Shown: positions 8,642-18,622, counted from the first letter of the stretch. The stretch: 64,000 nucleotides of DNA from an uncultured Flavobacteriaceae bacterium (GCA_905182575.1 CAJJCA010000003.1:31108-95107), one strand, 5' to 3'. Notes: generated by a model not told the origin, from the letters alone. Program-made: numbers and translations.

Positions 8642-8734
8642 ATGACTTATAAGAAACAAGACCGACCAATGTGTGGGTGTGGTAATACGCAAGACCCAAA
8701 TGGGTATTGTGATGGATCACACACTAAAAATTAA
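8642..8734 (+). CDS. CDGSH iron-sulfur miniprotein, 30 residues
   Basis: A 30-codon gene holding the complete cluster motif 'CGCGNTQDPNGYCDGSH': three Cys and one His, as in mitoNEET-type CDGSH domains that carry a redox-active 2Fe-2S cluster. The usual Pro-x-Cys spacing is widened by two residues (P-N-G-Y-C), a variant I recall from Bacteroidota. It starts 5 bases after the YceI stop, so the two are likely one operon. No targeting signal: cytoplasmic. Confidence 0.8.
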   Translation: MTYKKQDRPMCGCGNTQDPNGYCDGSHTKN

Positions 8735-8760
8735 ACTAATGCCCTCTTTTATAGTAGAGA

Positions 8761-8927
8761 TTAAACTACAGGCATATCATCTTCAGTAAGCTCGGGTATT
8801 TCTAGTCCTCTTCAATGAGTCAAACTAACATTTATTGACGAGTGTCCAATAGCCTTCTGAAGCGAAGTTATACTGCCACTCTTAAAGACTTCTATTGTGC
8901 CAGAGTGACGGTGTATGGAATTAAAGG
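8761..8927 (-). pseudogene. Tyrosine recombinase 3'-end remnant B
   Basis: The minus strand reads 'HRHSGTIEVFKSGSITSLQK', 'AIGHSSINVSLTH', a stop, then 'RGLEIPELTEDDMPVV' and a final TAA at 8761. This is the last part of the integrase catalytic domain: the HxxR-like box, the GHSS box and the tail. The catalytic Tyr position is His (CAT) and the next codon is TGA, so it cannot be active. The upstream part is missing. It faces the CDGSH gene convergently. Confidence 0.75.
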
Positions 8928-8949
8928 TGATTTAGAGTTGTTATCTCGT

Positions 8950-8979
8950 TAACCTTGTTTTAAGGTTACTGCTTTTTTT
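8950..8979 (+). terminator. Rho-independent terminator
   Basis: TAACCTT (8950-8956), loop GTTTT, AAGGTTA (8962-8968) is a perfect 7-bp stem, followed by CTGC and seven T (8973-8979). It probably ends transcription from YceI-CDGSH after reading through the recombinase remnant. Confidence 0.6.
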
Positions 8980-9093
8980 CATGATATTCCAGTATTTAAA
9001 TTGTTAGTTGACAATAGGTTATATGAGTTATTAAAGGGAAGTAGATTAATAAGTTATAGATAATTATTATATTAACATATTAATTAAAATTTA

Positions 9094-10130
9094 ATGAAAC
9101 GTAGAACATTTATAAAGGAAACAACAACCGTATTTACAGGCCTTGGGCTTTCGGCTGTTTCCTGTAATCAAACACAAATAAAAAAAGTTATTCAGCTTTT
9201 GAGGTATACGTTACTATGGATCAAGAAAAAGTGTCTTTTTATAGTGATGTTATCAAAGAAAAAATAAAAATAATCCATATTGCAGATACACATTTGTATA
9301 TGGACGATGAGAGGGGGATACCTTTTCTAAATTATAGCAATCGGATGGCGAAGGCTTACAACCAAACCACACATTTCAAAACAAGAGAAAAAACAAATCC
9401 TAAAAAATCCTTTGAGGAAGCACTCGCATTTGCCAAAGAATTAAATGCAGATGTTATTACATTAGTTGGTGATATTTTCAGTTTTCCCTCTGAACTTGCA
9501 GTTGAATGGGTACTATCCAAACTAGAAGCTATTGGCATTCCCTACATTTATATTGCAGGAAATCACGATTGGCATTATGAGGGAATGAAAGGTAAATTAA
9601 CGTCACTTCGTGATAAATGGATAGAAAAAAGATTAAAGCCCTTATATCAAGGAAACAATCCTTTGATGGCAGCATATGATATAAAAGGAATTAGATTTTT
9701 AGCCATTGATAATTCAACATATGAAATAAATGATGAGCAATTGATTTTTTTTTCCGAGCAAGTTGCATCTGGATTACCTCTTGTTTTATTGGTTCACATT
9801 CCAATGTACGCCCCCGGAAAGAAAATTTCTTTTGGTTGCGGAAATCCATTTTGGGGAGCAACAACAGATCGTAATTTTGAATTAGAAAGACGTCCTAAAT
9901 GGCCAGAAAATGGTCATACTAAAACAACATTTGAATTTTATAAAAAAGTTTTTGATTCCTCCAATGTAATGGGAATTTTTGCTGGACATATACATCGAAA
10001 TTCTATTGAAATTATTAAAGGAAAACCTCAAATAGTTTCAGATGACAACGCCAATGGAGCATATCTTGATATTGATTTTATGCCGTTGGAAGAAAAGTAT
10101 AAAACTAAAACTGGGGCATATCTTCTTTAG
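9094..10130 (+). CDS. Tat/lipoprotein-signal metallophosphoesterase, frameshifted
   Basis: The N-terminus 'MKRRTFIKETTTVFTGLGLS' is Tat-like and is followed by a lipobox-like 'LSAVSC', so the enzyme should be exported and lipid-anchored. After one frame change near 9200 the calcineurin-like core follows with all metal motifs: 'IADTHLY' (DxH), 'LVGDIFSF' (GDxx), 'AGNHDWHYEG' (GNHD), 'LLVHIPMY' and 'GIFAGHIHRNS' (GHxH). The first part is often missed because of the shift. Its last codons (GAYLL) overlap antisense a recombinase tail, so the C-terminus may be artificial. Substrate unknown. Confidence 0.85.
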
Positions 10131-10197
10131 TAAGTTCTGGTTTCAATACACTTTGCCAAGAGTGAAACAAGTTACTTATGATTTAAGTGAACACTAG
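10105..10197 (-). pseudogene. Tyrosine recombinase 3'-end remnant C
   Basis: The minus strand ends 'KPELTKEDMPQF' with TAG at 10105, preceded in a shifted frame by 'VSLLAKCIE' and a degenerate GHSS-like stretch. It overlaps the final codons of the metallophosphoesterase on the other strand. It is weaker than remnant B; recognition rests on the ELTKEDMP tail and its position. Confidence 0.45.
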
Positions 10198-10210
10198 CCT
10201 CTACTTCTAG

Positions 10211-10892
10211 ATGAAATTAAAATTCTCTTTAGATCATTACTAACTATTTTTTATAGTTGTTCTCCAGAAAATGATGGCGGCATAAACCAGCGGTAAACCA
10301 AACAACCGAGTAAGAACTAACTCCAACTCAGTATACTCTTGCTGTTATAGATGGAGACGGAGGAACAGTTTCTTCACAAGGAGGACCTTATAATAACGCA
10401 ACAGAACCAACGATTACAGCATTGCCTAATGAAGGGTATACTTTTATTGGATGGAAGGAAAATGAATCAACCCAAAGCTCTTTAACATTTACTCTAAATT
10501 CAAATACAACATTAAGTGCAAGCTTTGCTTTTTTAGATCCTGATTATGCGATGGTAAGTTTTGATGGAAATGGAACTTATATTAGACAAAATGCACCTTA
10601 TAAACCTTTATCCTATGATGTAGAGTTATTAGAGGGTAAAATAAATGAACAAGGAAACTATTTTATTGGATCAAAAATTAGACTAAGAGTTCAACAAAAC
10701 AAAGGGTGGGAACTTGATTACAACTTGGATTCAACTACAGAATTAGCAATGTCAGAGTCAGGAATTACAGTTAATGAGAATATTACCTTTAATCTTAATG
10801 TGAAAACCAGTATGGATTCATTTCCCTTTAGCGAATTAAATTCTGACGGTAGTTTTTTAAATAATGTAGGGCAGAAACGAGAAATAATTAAA
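10211..10892 (+). pseudogene. InlB B-repeat lipoprotein, 3' truncated
   Basis: A broken start (ATG 10211) leads to 'ILFRSLLTIFYSCSPENDGG', a lipoprotein signal. Later comes a divergent InlB B-repeat: 'YTLAVIDGDGGTVSSQGGPY', 'TITALPNEGYTFIGW' and 'SSLTFTLNSNTTLSASF', followed by a beta-rich region up to about 10890. Stops and shifts occur between 10260 and 10320. From about 10893 onward the open frame runs antisense through DUF6952, so its end at 10982 is not original. It resembles the first part of the lipoprotein at 22929. Confidence 0.65.
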
Positions 10893-11038
10893 GTGAGTTC
10901 ACCAATAACATCCAACTCTTCGTCTTTTAAAGAAGAAACTTCGGTTAAGGCCTCTAAGGTCTCTATGGTTTCCAAGACATAGTCTCGGTCGTTTTTTTCA
11001 ATAAAAGTGGTAAGGTGTTTTATAATAGGTAGTTTCAC
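10890..11038 (-). pseudogene. DUF6952 family protein, truncated at about residue 49
   Basis: Start GTG at 11038 (MKLPIIKHLTTFIEKNDRDY), then 'VLETIETLEALTEVSSLKDE' and 'ELDVIGEL', the conserved beginning of the flavobacterial DUF6952 family, which is usually near 80-90 residues. After that point the frame stays open but reads the complement of the InlB lipoprotein, so the C-terminal half is lost. It normally sits between thioredoxin and peroxiredoxin genes; here it lies downstream of both. Confidence 0.7.
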
Positions 11039-11052
11039 AGGCTCATGTTAAG

Positions 11053-11077
11053 CTTCCCAAAGGGAAGGAGTTTTTTT
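11053..11077 (+). terminator. Rho-independent terminator
   Basis: CTTCCC (11053-11058), AAA, GGGAAG (11062-11067), then GAG and seven T (11071-11077). It is oriented for plus-strand transcription coming from the InlB lipoprotein and lies between DUF6952 and thioredoxin on the other strand. Confidence 0.6.
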
Positions 11078-11101
11078 AAAAATTCTAATTATAAATGTGT
11101 A

Positions 11102-11410
11102 TTAAATAACCTCACTAACCAAATCCTTTAATACGTCAAACTTATTTGTTTGTGTCTGGTTAACAAATTGACCTGATTTAAAAATCGCAAATGTAGGTAG
11201 ATTGTCTACGGTCGCTAATTTTCTACTTTCAGGAAATTTTTCTGCATCTACAATTACAAAGCTAGCGTCAGACATTTCAGAAGCTAATTTTTTAAATTTA
11301 GGTTTCATTATTCTACAATTCCCACACCATGTAGCTGAATATTGCACTACTACAACTAATCGTTGTTCATTAATTCTTGACTGTAAATTGTCTTCAGTGA
11401 GTTCTTGCAT
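11102..11410 (-). CDS. Thioredoxin family protein with CGNC active site
   Basis: 102 residues. The thioredoxin fold has 'VVQYSATWCGNCRIMKPKF' (active site CGNC instead of CGPC), 'FVIVDAEKFPESRKLATV' and the cis-Pro loop 'NLPTFAIFKSG'. Cytoplasmic. It starts 6 bases after the peroxiredoxin stop on the same strand, which fits a reductant working with that peroxidase. The Asn in the active site should alter redox potential; this variant is regular in Flavobacteriaceae next to peroxiredoxin as far as I recall. Confidence 0.9.
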   Translation of the reverse strand: MQELTEDNLQSRINEQRLVVVVQYSATWCGNCRIMKPKFKKLASEMSDASFVIVDAEKFPESRKLATVDNLPTFAIFKSGQFVNQTQTNKFDVLKDLVSEVI

Positions 11411-11416
11411 GATAAA

Positions 11417-12067
11417 TTATTTTAGTGTGACGCTAAATAATCTAGCACTCCCTTTTGCATTTGGCTGCATGGCATCTTTTCCTTCTTCCCAGTTTGCAGG
11501 ACAAACTTCTCCTTTTTCTTGAACGTGTGTAAAGGCATCGATCAAACGGATAAACTCGTTCTACATTTCTTCCAAGTGGCATGTGGTTTACACCTTCATG
11601 GAATACCATTCCTTCTTCATCAATTAAGTAAGTAGCTCTGTAAGTTACATTGTCTCCTCTACTAAAAGTACACGCCTAGTTTCTTCGTCATAACGTTCGT
11701 TCTGAGATATCTAAAATTCCTAAAATACTAGATAAGTTTCTGTTGCTATCTGCTAATAATGGTAGGTTACTCCTTCAATTCCGCCATTGTCTTTTGCAGT
11801 ACTTAACCAAGCAAAATGAACTTCTGGCAGTATCACAAGATGCACCAATAACATGGTATTTCTTTTTTCAAATTCTCCTAAGTGCAGCTTGAAAAGCATG
11901 TAATTCTGTTGGACATACAAAAGTAAAATCTTTTGGGTACCAGAATAAAAGTACTTTTTTCTTGTTGTTTTTGCTTCTTCAAGAACGTTTACTTTAAAAG
12001 TATCGCCCATTTCATTCATTGCGTCTACATTTAAATCCGGAAATTGTTTCCCTACTGCTGTTGCCAT
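11417..12067 (-). CDS. AhpC/Prx1-type 2-Cys peroxiredoxin, multiply frameshifted
   Basis: Starts '[20 protein letters not shown]'. Across several frames one finds '[19 protein letters not shown]' (peroxidatic Cys), 'LGEFEKRNT', '[19 protein letters not shown]', 'ILGILDIS', '[16 protein letters not shown]', 'VNHMPLGRN' and '[20 protein letters not shown]' (resolving Cys). The summed length matches the usual 210-residue enzyme. At least five indels fall within 650 bases, the densest cluster in the window, mostly at repeated bases. It reduces hydroperoxides in the cytoplasm; thioredoxin and DUF6952 follow on the same strand. Confidence 0.88.
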
Positions 12068-12494
12068 TTTTAGTCTTGATTTTGTTTATTATATAATATT
12101 ATGTTTTTGTATTAGATTCCGTATCACATCACTATTTTTTTGTTGTTAAAAATTAAATCAAAACTATATCTTAATACAATCTTAAATCCTATCTAGCTTC
12201 TATTTAGTCTCCATCATTTCTCGCCAACGACCAAGCGGCATACATGTATGACTTCAACAGTAGTTTTTTGGCACAAAACAGGCTGATTTGATTTTCGCAC
12301 AAATGCAGCAAACAAGAGTCTCTTAAATCCAGGACTGTTCTCTTAATTAAAAAATGCGTTTTTTAATCAAAATAATCAGGCTCCACTTAGGGATTACACC
12401 CAAAACACCACTTTTAACTCAACCCTAACTGAATTAAGCGGTTTTCCTCCTCAATAAATTACCTAACTTGCATTTCAAAATTAATACAATCCTT
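12068..12494. other. Intergenic region without recognisable gene
   Basis: About 430 bases between the divergent peroxiredoxin and DoxX genes. It must hold both promoters, but I find no clear -33/-7 pair. Short frames on both strands carry no recognisable protein. Confidence 0.4.
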
Positions 12495-12837
12495 ATGTTA
12501 CAACTATATATAATGGGTGGAATATATTTCATTTTAGGAATTATTCATCATTACGCATACTGGATTTTATAGACCCCTAATGCCCAAGTTCCTTCCTGCC
12601 CATGATTTATTAATTTATTTGAGCGGTGTTGCAGAAACCTTATTGGGACTTGGAATTATTTTTCCTCAAACCAGAACTTGGGCTTTGTGGGGAATCATCT
12701 TGATGCTATTGGTTTTTTTAATTGTTCACATCAACATGCTATTGCCGGGAAATCAACTCGGAATTTCTCCATGTGATTCTTTGGCTCAGATTACCCATAC
12801 AATTTGTGTTGATCTACTGGGCCTAAGCCAACCTTAA
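12495..12837 (+). CDS. DoxX-like integral membrane protein, frameshifted
   Basis: ATG at 12495 gives 'MLQLYIMGGIYFILGIIH' (first membrane helix). After one frame change near 12550 the family signature 'GFYRPLMPKFLPAHDLLIYL' follows, then 'SGVAETLLGLGIIFPQTRTW' and two more hydrophobic segments ending 'ISPCDSLAQITHTICVDLLG'. About 114 residues and four membrane helices agree with small DoxX/MauE-like proteins, some of which are linked to oxidative stress or quinone metabolism. Role here not known. Confidence 0.75.
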
Positions 12838-12945
12838 AGAATCGCTAATCAATTTTTAACAATAGCATCTGATCTTATTTGATTTAATTCAATCCTATCT
12901 TAAAAAATATATTGTAATTTCAATAATCATTAGTTTTAAATAATT

Positions 12946-15676
12946 ATTTTCATTTATAAAAGATATACTTTCTCAAAGATTATTAGTGGGACCTTACTGA
13001 TTTTACTGATTTTCATTTTTTTTGGTTTAAAACCTGAAGAAAAAGTAGATTTCAGTACGCAGGTAAAACCAATCCTCAACAAGCGTTGTATCTCCTGCCA
13101 CGGGGGCGTTAAAAAAAACGCAGGATTGAGCTTTCTATTTCAAGAAGAAGCGATGTCAGTCACCGAATCTGGAATGCCTGTTATTCTCCCTGGCAATGCA
13201 AAAAAAAGTCTTCTGATCCAAAAACTACATGAGACGGATCCCGAACAGCGAATGCCTTACCAAAAAGAACCACTATCAGAAGAAGAAATTGAAATACTTA
13301 CGCGCTGGATAGATCAAGGAGCAGAATGGGGAGCGCATTGGGCATATACTATACCCAAAAAAGAGAAATTGCCTGAGGTTGGAGACGAATTTAAGGAGTT
13401 TGGTTTTTTAAAACAACCCATCGACTACTTTGTTGCAGCCCGAATGGAAGAACTAAAACTATCCCCCAATCAGATCGCTAATAAAGAAATTTTGGCAAGA
13501 CGCGTAGCATTTGATTTGACAGGACTTCCCCCAGTGCGGCCTCTTTTTGATGCTTTTATTTCTAGTAAAATAAGTTATGAAAATCTCGTTGACAGCCTTT
13601 TACATTCTAATGGTTATGGCGAGAAATGGGCAAGCTGGTGGCTCGATTTGGCCCGTTATGCCGACACCAAAGGTTATGAAAAAGATGCCGGTCGTTCCAT
13701 ATGGCAATACCGCGATTGGGTTATTCGCGCCCTCAATGATGACATGCCTTACGACGCGTTTTCTATTGAACAATTGGCAGGAGATTTGCTGCCCAACCCT
13801 AGTGCGGATCAATTGATTGCTACCGCCTTTCATCGCAATACCATGAGCAACGACGAAGGAGGAACAGAAGATGAGGAGTTTAGAGTCGCCTCAGTGATCG
13901 ATCGTGTTAATACCACTTTTGATGTATGGCAAAGCACGACCATAAGTTGCGTCCAATGTCACAGTCACCCCTATGATCCCATTAAGCAAAATGAATATTA
14001 TCAATTAATGGCATTTTTTAATAATTCCAGAGATGAAGACACCCCCGACGAAGCGCCAAATTTTAGAATTTATTCTGATGAAAATACAAAAAGGATCGCG
14101 TCCATTTTAGAATGGAGTGCTCAATATGGGGATAAAAAAACCATCGAGGATTTAGATAAATTCTTTCAGTATTTAGAACCCAAATACCAATTGCACAATT
14201 GTAAAGACTTTGTTAATGGAGAGCTTTCCGATTCAAAATATCTCGCACTTCGAAACAATGGCTCCGCCTATCTCAGAAATGTCAATACCCAGGGAAATAC
14301 GAGTTTATACTTTTATTATACTGCCAGACCAAGGGGAACGGAAATCACCATTCGCAATGGAAGTGCTAAGGGAGAAGTCTTAGCTAAATTTCCTGCCAAG
14401 AAAAGCAAATGGACCATTGCGAAAGTTCCATTCAAGCCAGTAAACGGAACCATAGATTTGTATATAGAATCTAAAAACGATGGGATTACCCCTCTAAGTA
14501 CGGGGAGTAAAATTCTATGGTTTGCCTTTGTCCCTGAACTTCCCGGTAAATATTAAATAGCCATAATAAAATTGAAAAAGAACTTGTTCGAACTAATTAA
14601 CAACCCTGAAAGTTTAACACCTATTATGATCGAAAACCCCAAGCACATGCAACGAAGCACGCATGTTTTCGACAGAGGAGATTGGACTTCCAAAGGGGAA
14701 GAGGTCACAGCAGGCACTCCAGAATTCTTAAACAATTGGGACAATGAATGGGAGAAAAACAGATTGGGGTTGGCCAAATGGATTGTCAGTGAGGAAAACC
14801 CCTTAACTGCCAGAACGCTAATTAACAGGGTTTGGTATCAACTTTTTGGCCGTGGTATCGTGAGTACAATCGAGGACATGGGAACCCAATCAGAACCCCC
14901 ATCACACCCCGCTTTATTGGATTGGATGGCGGTAAATTTTATTGAATCTCAAGACTGGAAGTTGAAAAGTCTCATGAGGATCCATAGTGCTTTCTGGAAC
15001 CTACAGACAGAGTTCAAAAATCAATAAAGAAAAACAACAAATTGATCCCAAAAACGAATATTATGCACGCGGGCCTAAGCTTAGAATGAGTGCTGAAGAA
15101 ATTAGAGATCAAACTTTGGCTGTTTCAGGCCTATTGTCAAAAAAAATGCATGGTCCTGGTGTAATGCCACCTCAACCAGAAGGTATTTGGGGACATGCCT
15201 ATATGGGAGACCTTTGGAAAGTAAGTAAAGGAGAAGATCGTTACAGAAGAGCGGTTTACACTTATTTTAAAAGAACAAGTCCCTATCCTTCTTTCATGAC
15301 TTTTGATGCAGGAAGCAGAGAGGTTTGCTCGGTGAGAAGACTCCCTACCAATACTCCGCTCCAGGCCTTGGTTACCTTAAACGATCCGGTCTATTTGGAA
15401 GCTGCGATGAATTTTGCAAAAACTCATTTGGAGCAAAATTCAATAGAAGACGCCATAAAAATGATGTATAACAAAGCGACTTTTAAAAAAATTAATGCTC
15501 AAAAACTCGAGGTCTTAAAAGATCTTTATGATGCTGCAATTACCGAATATGAAGAAGACCCCGCCGCACTTGATGGATTTTTAGACCTTAAAGAAATTAC
15601 TGAGAAAAGATTGGCAGCACTCACTTTAGTCGCGAATGCGATTATGAATTTAGATGAATTTTTGACCCACGCTTGA
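12946..15676 (+). CDS. Planctomycete-type cytochrome protein with DUF1549 and DUF1553, interrupted
   Basis: Domain order: N-terminal hydrophobic helix, PSCyt1 c-type heme site 'CISCHGG', DUF1549 (PSCyt2) with 'RVAFDLTGLPPV', 'WWLDLARYADTKG' and 'SCVQCHSHPYDPI', a small ligand-binding-like domain, then DUF1553 (PSD1) with 'NPLTARTLINRVWYQLFGRG' and 'SGTYRQSS'. An in-frame TAA at 14554-14556 and an extra C near 14982 break it. No ATG, GTG or TTG exists at the 5' end of the open frame; an ATT or altered start is possible. It is exported by prediction. It is first of a three-gene run with DUF1501 and a DUF2231-cytochrome, a combination common in Planctomycetes and some marine Bacteroidota; the biochemical role is not established. 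Confidence 0.85.
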
Positions 15677-15678
15677 TT

Positions 15679-17174
15679 ATGGATAACTATAAAAAATTAA
15701 TACAAGAGCAACTGTTGAGAAATGCACAAGTCAACAGCAGAAGACATTTTCTGAAAGACTGTACTTTGGGGATTGGCGGATTGGCATTGGGAAGCTTTTT
15801 ACAATCTTGCAGTCCCAATTCTATTCCCAAAAACAACTACAGTACCGCAGACAGGACACTCAACCCTTTGGCTCCCCTTGCTCCTCCTTTTGCTCCAAAA
15901 GTGAAGAGTGTGATTTACTTGCATATGGTTGGTGCGCCTTCTCAATTAGAGATGTTTGATTACAAACCAGAACTACAAAAATTACACAATCAAAAGTGTC
16001 CAAAATCTCTTTTGGAAGGGAAAAAGTTTGCTTTTATACGCGGCGAACCCACCATGCTAGGACCACAAGCTTCCTTTTCTCAAGCGGGGGAATCTGGAAA
16101 TTGGATTTCTGAATATTTACCCCATTTTAAAAAAGTAATCGATGATGTCGCTTTTTTAAAGGCAGTCCATACCGACCAATTCAATCATGGTCCAGCACAG
16201 CTCCTGATGCATACTGGAAGTGCTCGTTTTGGACGACCAAGTTTAGGATCTTGGGCGACCTACGGATTGGGAACTGAAAACCAAAATTTACCCGGTTTTG
16301 TAGTGCTCAGCTCGGGAGGGACACCTGATGCGGGTAAAAGTGTCTGGGGAAATGGTTTTTTACCTTCTGTATATCAAGGAGTTCAATGCCGTTCGAAGGG
16401 AGATCCAGTGCTCTACCTTAAAGATCCCAAGGGAGTACCTGATTTAAAAAAGGATATTGTCTCCCTATAAATTCGATCAATCATCAAGAGTTTATAAAAC
16501 ATGAAGATCCTGAGGTTTTGTCCAGAATCAATCAATATGAAATGGCTTACCGGATGCAAATTGCGGTACCCGAAGTGATGGACATTAACAGCGAGCCAGA
16601 ATCTATCAAAGAAATGTATGGTGTCAAACCAGGGGAAGAATCCTTCGCAAACAATTGTCTTTTGGCAAGAAAAATGGTTGAGGAAGGCGTTCGTTTTGTT
16701 CAGCTTTATGACTGGGGCTGGGACACCCATGGGACGAATCACAACACTTCTGTGGATTTGGGCTTACGCAATAAATGCCGTGAAATTGATCGTCCAATTA
16801 CGGCACTTCTTTTGGACTTAAAACAAAGAGGGCTTTTAGACGAAACGCTGATTGTCTGGGGAGGTGAATTTGGAAGGACGCCAATGCAAGAAACCAGAGA
16901 GGGAAAAACAAATAAATTTAAAGGACGCGACCATCATGGCGATGCTTTCACCATGTGGATGGCAGGCGGGGGAATTAAAAAAGGAGCCCTTCATGGGGCA
17001 ACGGACGAAATTGGGTTTTCTGGAGTTGAAGGACGCGTTTCAGTTCATGATATTCAAGCAACGATTCTTCATTTACTTGGGTTTGATCACGAACAATTCA
17101 CCTATGATTATCAGGGACGACCTTTTCGACTTACTGATGTTGCGGGGAATGTGATCCAAGAAATTTTAGCATAG
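15679..17174 (+). CDS. DUF1501 protein with Tat signal, frameshifted
   Basis: Starts 3 bases after the DUF1553 stop. The N-terminus contains the twin-arginine motif in '[20 protein letters not shown]'. DUF1501 (alkaline-phosphatase-like fold) motifs: '[19 protein letters not shown]', '[16 protein letters not shown]', '[14 protein letters not shown]', '[12 protein letters not shown]' and '[17 protein letters not shown]'. A C is missing in the CCC run at 16463-16465; with it the protein continues '[17 protein letters not shown]'. DUF1501 and DUF1553 proteins occur together; a sulfatase- or phosphatase-like role is inferred from the fold only. Confidence 0.87.
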
Positions 17175-17248
17175 TTCTTTTTAAAATGATAATTAAGTTC
17201 ATCAAATTTTTTTAAGCCGATAATAAAAATTAAAAAACAATTTAGCAT

Positions 17249-18622
17249 TTGATAGATTCATTGGTAACACTTCTCGGTAGATTTCATCCTTTAATCGTTC
17301 ACCTTCCAATTGGTTTTTTATTACTTGGCTTGATGATGGTTTTTTATGACCGTAAAGAAAAAAAGCATCTGGGAATGCTTAAGTTTGCGTTCTTATGGGG
17401 TGCTATAAGCACCCTACTCGCCTTAATAACGGGCTTGGTCCAATATGATCAAGAAGGCTATCAATGGAGTGACATTCAATGGCATTTGACTCTAGGAGTT
17501 GTCACCACAGTCCTTTCTTTTGCGTATTATTTTCATTTTATTGATTTTACATTCTTTAAAAGGATTCCAGAAAAACTATTAGCTTTTAGCCTGCTGTTTG
17601 TTTTAATCCTTACTGGACATTTAGGGGGAAATCTCACCCATGGATCAGATCATTTAACCGAACCCCTTCCACAAGGTTTAAAAGACGCTTTGGGAATGGA
17701 ACCCCCTTCGGTTATATTCGAATTAAATCCTGATGATTTTCGTGGATTACCCTTATATGGCGGTGTTATTCAGCCTATTTTAGATCTAAAGTGCTTGAGT
17801 TGTCACAACAAAAAAAAATCAAAAGGAGAGTTGCTTTTAAACGATTATAAAGGTATTGTTTCAGGAGGAGAAAGCGGAGAGGTAATCAATTTTGAAACCC
17901 CAAGAAAAAGTCTCATTTGGAAATACATTCATCTTCCGTTAAAGGACGAAATGCATATGCCTCCGAAAGCAAAAACACAGCTAACCAAAGCAGAAATTAA
18001 AGTAATTAGCCGATGGATTGAGTTGGGTGCAAATGAAAACGAAGTAATCAGAGACTTAGGCTTAGAAAGAAGTGTTTTCAGCAGCTTTTTCCCTAAAAAC
18101 ACGATGGGAATTTATCCTAAAATAGAAATTCCTTCAGCCAATTTGGAGGTGGTAGAAAACTTAAAAGATTTAGGAATTAATATTGCTCCAATATTTAAAA
18201 CTGCTGCTTTTTTAGAAGTTTCTTGCGTCAACATGTCTCTTTTTGAAGATCAACTTTTGGATTCATTACTTCTAATAAAGGATCACATTGTTTATCTAGA
18301 TTTAGGTAAAACAAAAATAACAGATAGTGTTTTTAGCTCACTAGAGCAGTTTCAATATTTAACTGTGCTTAAGTTAGACAATACCGAGATTACTGGAAAA
18401 GGAATCGGAAAATTGTCGGGACTAATTCACTTAAAACAGATTAATCTGACTAATACAGAGGTAAAATGCCAAAAAATCCAACCTAAAACTTTCAATTTAA
18501 CACCCCACCCCTTCAAATTAAATCTACTTTCCTTTTGGTATGTGCTTGCAAACTTAAAAGGCGTTTTCGAGTTTGGAAATTATAAAGTAGATGCCATTCC
18601 CAGTGATAAAATTATTTATTAA
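17249..18622 (+). CDS. DUF2231 membrane protein with PSCyt1 heme domain and LRR-like tail
   Basis: TTG start 74 bases after DUF1501. Residues 1-125 form about four membrane helices beginning 'LLGRFHPLIVHLPIGFLLLG', the DUF2231 signature. Near residue 180 follows the cytochrome motif 'DLKCLSCHNKKKSKGEL' (CxxCH) with 'MHMPPKAKTQLTKAEI' at its end. The C-terminal part has leucine-rich-repeat-like lines (YLTVLKLDNTEITGKGIGKL). The last 50 residues lose the repeat pattern and may be affected by an indel near 18470. It is the likely membrane electron-transfer partner of the preceding two exported proteins (inference). Confidence 0.82.
   Translation: MIDSLVTLLGRFHPLIVHLPIGFLLLGLMMVFYDRKEKKHLGMLKFAFLWGAISTLLALITGLVQYDQEGYQWSDIQWHLTLGVVTTVLSFAYYFHFIDFTFFKRIPEKLLAFSLLFVLILTGHLGGNLTHGSDHLTEPLPQGLKDALGMEPPSVIFELNPDDFRGLPLYGGVIQPILDLKCLSCHNKKKSKGELLLNDYKGIVSGGESGEVINFETPRKSLIWKYIHLPLKDEMHMPPKAKTQLTKAEIKVISRWIELGANENEVIRDLGLERSVFSSFFPKNTMGIYPKIEIPSANLEVVENLKDLGINIAPIFKTAAFLEVSCVNMSLFEDQLLDSLLLIKDHIVYLDLGKTKITDSVFSSLEQFQYLTVLKLDNTEITGKGIGKLSGLIHLKQINLTNTEVKCQKIQPKTFNLTPHPFKLNLLSFWYVLANLKGVFEFGNYKVDAIPSDKIIY

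Noticed and set aside
10718..10889. Minus-strand open frame continuing DUF6952 to 106 residues
   Set aside because: After residue 49 it is the exact complement of the InlB lipoprotein and loses the DUF6952 pattern, so the continuation is not a real protein.
13600..13833. Minus-strand frame within the DUF1549 gene
   Set aside because: Antisense to a strongly conserved domain; no recognisable protein.
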